8,682 bases of DNA, taken from SMXL01 sp964527795 (GTDB lineage: Bacteria; Bacteroidota; Rhodothermia; Rhodothermales; UBA10348). The DNA lies in the NCBI GenBank assembly GCA_964527795.1, contig CAZGOS010000125.1:1-8682 (forward strand), in the 5' to 3' direction. Below, piece by piece: positions 5,353-8,682 of the stretch. The notes under the pieces were generated by a model that had not been told where the DNA came from, did not search any database, and saw nothing but the letters and a program-made list of their open reading frames with translations. The position numbers were made by a program, and so were the translations under genes. The first letter of the stretch is position 1, and every line of letters starts with the position of its first letter.

Positions 5353-6345
5353 ATGGTTCGAAAATCTGAAATACGAGCGTGGATTCTGGATTACGGTCTG
5401 CACGACGCCCGGGAGCGCGAACGAGTCTGCGAGTACGTGCAGCGAAACCCGGAATGGGATACGTGTTATCGGACGGCTCTTCAGTGGGAACGCCTGCTGA
5501 GCGATGCAAGAAGTCTCGCCAATCCGGATCTGGATAACGAGGTGCTGCCCTATGCCGTAGCGACCGATCGACTGCCCGAGAACGCGCGTAATAAACCCTT
5601 ACGCACGGTACTCGACCGGATTTTTCGAAGAGCCGGCGTGAAGAGTGATCTACAGTTGTCACTGGTTCTTTACAGGACGCGAAAAGAAGCCGTTGATTCG
5701 ATCACGGATGCTGTTTCGCATTTTGAAGCCGTGACGGGACACTCCGTACGGGGCGAAGATCGCGGCGAGCAGGCAAGAAGCCGTCGGCGCAGCCGAAACG
5801 CATTTCGCAGCATTGCCGCGGTTTCCCGTGCGCCGGTCGCTCGGAGCGTATTGCGCCCAGCCTGTACGCTTGTTGTCATGTATATTTTTCTTTTCTTTGC
5901 GAGTACGTATCGAGATACGCCGATCGAAAGAATGGCCCATCTGCGTGCCGGCGACTTCTCGTGGACGGAGTTGGGCGTATCGGCGCGAGGCGATGATACC
6001 GAGTGGGGACGTTTGCTCATTGCCCGCTATGATGAAGCACTCTACGTCGCAGCTTCATCCCAAAAAACATTCCTGGGACTGTTTCCGACCTATCGATATG
6101 ACCAACTTCAACGGGCGAGAAATCTTCTTCAAGACACGATTCAGCTACAGTCCGAACGCGAGTCCGTGCCCGCAGCCGCCTTCATTACACTCGCAAAGCT
6201 TCATTTCCTGCTCGGAGACACGACGGAGAGCCTGAACGCCCTGCGAGAAGTAGTCACTCTCAGTCAGGCACGATCGGCAATCCCGAACAACCTGATGGAC
6301 GAATCGGAAGAGGCCAATCAGGCCACACAGGACGTGTCGCGCTAA
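5353..6345 (+). CDS. Single-pass membrane protein, possible anti-sigma factor
   Basis: A 330-residue protein I cannot assign to a named family. The N-terminal half (1-167) is soluble, charged and Arg-rich, with a basic run near 140-150 just before the membrane. One hydrophobic segment follows (about 170-185, core TLVVMYIFLFFAS). The outer half (186-330) includes a TPR-like helical pair with AAFITLAKLHFLLGD (about 275-289) and TTESLNALREVVTL after it. Positive charge before the segment predicts N-in, C-out. That layout, directly downstream of an ECF sigma gene, is typical of membrane anti-sigma factors, so it probably holds the sigma factor and senses an envelope cue. I see no HxxxCxxC zinc anti-sigma motif, so the sigma-binding role is inference only. 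The start could also be 5344 (MRK added), where ATGA overlaps the stop of a 20-codon ORF. Confidence 0.7.
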   Translation: MVRKSEIRAWILDYGLHDARERERVCEYVQRNPEWDTCYRTALQWERLLSDARSLANPDLDNEVLPYAVATDRLPENARNKPLRTVLDRIFRRAGVKSDLQLSLVLYRTRKEAVDSITDAVSHFEAVTGHSVRGEDRGEQARSRRRSRNAFRSIAAVSRAPVARSVLRPACTLVVMYIFLFFASTYRDTPIERMAHLRAGDFSWTELGVSARGDDTEWGRLLIARYDEALYVAASSQKTFLGLFPTYRYDQLQRARNLLQDTIQLQSERESVPAAAFITLAKLHFLLGDTTESLNALREVVTLSQARSAIPNNLMDESEEANQATQDVSR

Positions 6346-6366
6346 ATCTGCACACTCGATCGCCGA

Positions 6367-6384
6367 TACCTCAAATCTGAGGTA
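6367..6384 (+). repeat. Perfect inverted repeat before the beta-barrel gene
   Basis: TACCTCA (6367-6373), AATC, TGAGGTA (6378-6384). This perfect 7-bp hairpin ends 19 nt before the ATG at 6404 and 22 nt after the preceding stop. No T-run follows. It could modulate translation or processing of the barrel gene message, or be a protein-binding site. Confidence 0.35.
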
Positions 6385-6394
6385 AGCAGTCATC

Positions 6395-6398
6395 GAGG
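6395..6398 (+). promoter_or_regulatory. Ribosome binding site of the beta-barrel gene
   Basis: GAGG, 5 nt before the ATG at 6404. It overlaps a GTG at 6398 that is also in frame, which argues against the GTG as the start. Confidence 0.5.
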
Positions 6399-6403
6399 TG
6401 ATT

Positions 6404-7078
6404 ATGCGTTGCAGTATTTCGCTACTACTTTTGTCTCTCGTGTTAGCTACGACAGGGCACGCTCAGTCTGTGTCCTTTCGCATCGGCACACTGGGTCCTG
6501 GTTTGCATTTTTCTCTTCCCGTCAGCTCGTCCGTCTCGCTTCGCGCCGGTGGTTCGTACTTCGCCTACTCTTATTCGGCGATCGCCGGCGACGAGGAAGT
6601 AGACGTGGATTTTCGAGGAAACCTTGACTGGGGCGGCGCTACGCTGCTCGCAGACTGGTATCCTTTCCGAAATGGTCTTCGCCTGACGGGTGGCGCCTTC
6701 TACAATCTGATCAAGGTGACTGGCACCGGTGCTCCAACGCAGCCTTATTACTTGAACGAAGGGCAGAGCAACGAAAAAATAATTCAACCCGAACGTCTGG
6801 GAAGCCTCTTCGCCGAACTGACCTATCGATCAAAACTCAATCCATACGCGGGTATTGGTTTTGGTGATGGTGCTCGGGGCGCTCGTCTCTCGTTCCTGGT
6901 CGACCTGGGAGTGATCTACGTCGGATCACCGGAGATTGAGATGCAGGGTAGCGGCATGATCGCCGGAACGGCAAGCCAGAGTGAAATGCTCACGGAGGGT
7001 CTGAAAAGTTTTCAGTGGTTACCGGTTGTTTCAGTCGGTTTTGCCGTTCGAATTGGAAAGGCTTCAGGGCGGCCCTGA
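6404..7078 (+). CDS. Small outer-membrane beta-barrel protein
   Basis: A 224-residue exported protein. Residues 1-20 are a Sec signal peptide: hydrophobic SLLLLSLVLA, then TGHA with cleavage predicted after Ala20. The mature part alternates polar and hydrophobic residues, as in outer-membrane beta strands. Segments such as VGTLG-like RIGTLGPGLHFSLPV (26-40), DVDFRGNLDWGGATLLADWY (67-86) then PF, LRLTGGAFYN, and NPYAGIGFGDG with LVDLGVIYVGSPEIEMQGSG resemble a widespread uncharacterised outer-membrane barrel family of similar length ('ADWYPF..G.RL..G..YN' and 'DLG....GSP'), as I recall it. The last residues (VGFAVRIGKASGRP) extend past the final aromatic strand. The start at 6404 is set by GAGG; GTG at 6398 is the alternative. 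The gene begins 58 nt after the membrane protein gene in the same direction and may share its transcript. No substrate or ligand can be named. Confidence 0.8.
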   Translation: MRCSISLLLLSLVLATTGHAQSVSFRIGTLGPGLHFSLPVSSSVSLRAGGSYFAYSYSAIAGDEEVDVDFRGNLDWGGATLLADWYPFRNGLRLTGGAFYNLIKVTGTGAPTQPYYLNEGQSNEKIIQPERLGSLFAELTYRSKLNPYAGIGFGDGARGARLSFLVDLGVIYVGSPEIEMQGSGMIAGTASQSEMLTEGLKSFQWLPVVSVGFAVRIGKASGRP

Positions 7079-7129
7079 TTGTGTTTGAGAATCGACAGTG
7101 ATCATTGTACAGCAACAGAGTGGATCAGA

Positions 7130-8682
7130 ATGAATACACGTGTAAATAGCGGCGTTTTCCTGACAGTCAGCATCCTATTCGTAACCTTATCGATTTCCGG
7201 TTGCGATTTTTCGGAGGCGGAAAACGCATTTTCCAATTTTGATGTGATCATCTCGCTCGATGAAGTCAACTCCTACGTTGCACTCACCGTCATCGACGGA
7301 GAAACGGAGAACTTCGTCGGGCAGCAAGTCAATATGGCTTTTTTCGGGCAGGGCTCTGATGCCATCATTGACATGTTCTCCGATCCGGTGTCCAGCCTTT
7401 CGGTATCAGGAGGTATTGGCTCTTTCGGAATCCAGAACTCGCTCGTCCCGTCTGATTCGAATCCGGTCGAGGTTCGTGTTCGTGTCGAAGCGCAGGGTTA
7501 CGAGCCAAATTCCGTCACCATCGTACTTACGGAGATCGGGCGGACAGATGCTCGCATCTATCTTTTCCAGGAGATGCAGGGACTACCCGGTTCAGAAACA
7601 GGGACTAATTCCGGGAATGTGGGGTCAGGCGGTGTCGTACTCGAGGACTTCGAGGTGCAGACTCTTCCCAATCCTACGAATCAGGCGCAGGCTACCGTTT
7701 CGGTTCGAGCCGGTACGCATGGAACCACCGCAACGGGTGAGTCGGCTTCAGGTGAGCTCAATGTAGAAATCGTCTATTTCACAGCGATCTCGTCCAGCAC
7801 GGCTGTCGTTTTCCCCGGAGGTTTTCGAGGCACGGTAGAAACGCCGGCCGGAACGCTGGAACAGGCGTCCTTTACGACCTCCGGCTTCATGTCCGTGACC
7901 GTAACCGACGGCAATGGTAATGAAATCACCGAGTTTGATCCTCCCGTCGAACTCTCCATGGAAGTCGCCGCCGGCACCGTAAATGGCCGCACGGGGAGCC
8001 CCGTTTCAAACGGAGATGCGATTGATTTCTTCAGCTACAACGAAACCGCCGGCTACTGGGTCGAGGAGGGGAAATCAACGCTCGACGGACCCGGACAGAG
8101 TGGTAATTACACCGCCAAATTCCTGACATCCCACCTCTCGATGTGGAGCGCAGGCTATAAGGATCGTGGATGTGACAGCGGCGTGTTTTCGATCCAGAGA
8201 AACGGAAATACAGGTGCTATTGCGGCGAGAGCCTCCTCCGTCTCAGGAGGGTGGTTTGGCGCCTCCGTTGTAATTCCGTCTGGAGAAAGTGATCTAACGA
8301 TTCTGGATGCTCCCAGCTATCTCACTGATTTCGAAGTCGTATTCGAAGTGAATGGACAGGTGCGGACAATTCAACAAAACGCAGGGATTTGTGGGGCAAC
8401 CGGTGCCGTGGCCTTTGACTCGCCGATTAATGTCGTCGATGCACACTTCACGTTCGACCTCGGGCAAGCATGCGAAGCGCTGAAACTCAACAACGTGCCG
8501 GCGTTTGCCATATTCCATAAGCGACAGGGAGAGCCCGATGTCAGTGCCACGCCGGTGACGGCTCAGCCCATGTTTCACCGTGATGAACTTGGAAGAATCA
8601 CGGGAGGCGAAATCACCATTCCGGGTCCGGAATTAGGCCAGATCTACACGTTTTATACGACCATCAATAATGAACGGGCCGA
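7130..8682 (+). CDS. Large predicted lipoprotein, truncated by the window edge
   Basis: An open frame of 517 codons without a stop, cut by the right edge. Residues 1-24 form a lipoprotein signal peptide (VFLTVSILFVTLSISG) with lipobox ISGC, so Cys25 is the predicted lipidated residue. The mature part is beta-rich and Gly/Ser/Thr-rich. An N-terminal domain (about 30-165) is followed by a Gly/Ser linker (about 170-180). A second domain (about 190-345) contains GYWVEEGKSTLDGPGQSG and ends in SHLSMWSAGY. A third part contains Cys348, Cys421 and Cys448. The 'G.WVEEG...YTA....HLS.W' pattern recalls secreted beta-sandwich proteins with carboxypeptidase-regulatory-like repeats, a weak resemblance only. 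It starts 51 nt after the beta-barrel gene with no strong Shine-Dalgarno. A shorter ORF at 7260-7766 in another frame is a shadow. Probably a periplasmic or surface structural or binding lipoprotein; function unknown. Confidence 0.8.
   Translation, partial: MNTRVNSGVFLTVSILFVTLSISGCDFSEAENAFSNFDVIISLDEVNSYVALTVIDGETENFVGQQVNMAFFGQGSDAIIDMFSDPVSSLSVSGGIGSFGIQNSLVPSDSNPVEVRVRVEAQGYEPNSVTIVLTEIGRTDARIYLFQEMQGLPGSETGTNSGNVGSGGVVLEDFEVQTLPNPTNQAQATVSVRAGTHGTTATGESASGELNVEIVYFTAISSSTAVVFPGGFRGTVETPAGTLEQASFTTSGFMSVTVTDGNGNEITEFDPPVELSMEVAAGTVNGRTGSPVSNGDAIDFFSYNETAGYWVEEGKSTLDGPGQSGNYTAKFLTSHLSMWSAGYKDRGCDSGVFSIQRNGNTGAIAARASSVSGGWFGASVVIPSGESDLTILDAPSYLTDFEVVFEVNGQVRTIQQNAGICGATGAVAFDSPINVVDAHFTFDLGQACEALKLNNVPAFAIFHKRQGEPDVSATPVTAQPMFHRDELGRITGGEITIPGPELGQIYTFYTTINNERA

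Noticed and set aside
6398..6403. GTG start for the beta-barrel protein
   Set aside because: The G of this GTG belongs to the GAGG site that is correctly spaced for the ATG at 6404, which also gives a cleaner signal peptide.
7260..7766. 168-codon plus-strand open frame at the start of the lipoprotein gene
   Set aside because: Out of frame inside the 517-codon lipoprotein frame; Arg/Ser-rich translation with no signal or domain.

Overview
The window looks like chromosome of a Gram-negative bacterium, most likely in the Bacteroidota/Rhodothermota neighbourhood. This is inferred from an rplM-rpsI-rpsB ribosomal cluster, a ferredoxin-type 2-oxoacid oxidoreductase built from fused subunits, an ECF-type sigma factor beside a membrane protein, and envelope proteins with Sec and lipoprotein signals. 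Base composition and codon use look even throughout. I see no tRNA, rRNA, CRISPR array, insertion sequence or integrase.

Region 1 (1-1148, minus strand): rplM, rpsI and the 5' end of rpsB, transcribed in that order. rpsI follows rplM by 9 nt with a Shine-Dalgarno between them. A 135-nt spacer with a stem-loop separates rpsI from rpsB, which runs off the left edge.

Region 2 (1149-1516): the divergent intergenic region. It holds a candidate rplM promoter, a 10-bp palindrome, and upstream of korA a dense set of mutually exclusive inverted repeats (1381-1474) laid out like an attenuator or other conditional RNA switch. No riboswitch class is recognised.

Region 3 (1517-4358, plus strand): a two-gene 2-oxoacid:ferredoxin oxidoreductase operon. 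The first protein is a 2x[4Fe-4S] ferredoxin domain fused to the alpha (pyrimidine and core) subunit. The second is the TPP-binding, cluster-carrying beta subunit fused to a C-terminal gamma domain. The genes overlap by 20 nt. Together they supply all four parts of the enzyme, which oxidatively decarboxylates a 2-oxoacid to an acyl-CoA and passes electrons to ferredoxin.

Region 4 (4359-8682, plus strand): a possible four-gene unit made of an ECF-like sigma factor, a single-pass membrane protein with an Arg-rich cytoplasmic half and a TPR-like outer half (anti-sigma-like in layout only), a small outer-membrane beta-barrel protein, and a large lipoprotein cut by the right edge. The gaps are 112-121, 58 and 51 nt. 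The sigma gene has no Shine-Dalgarno of its own but is overlapped by a 22-codon upstream ORF that has one. Co-regulation of envelope proteins by the sigma/membrane pair is inference from context. This region and the korA leader are the parts most likely to hold something undescribed.
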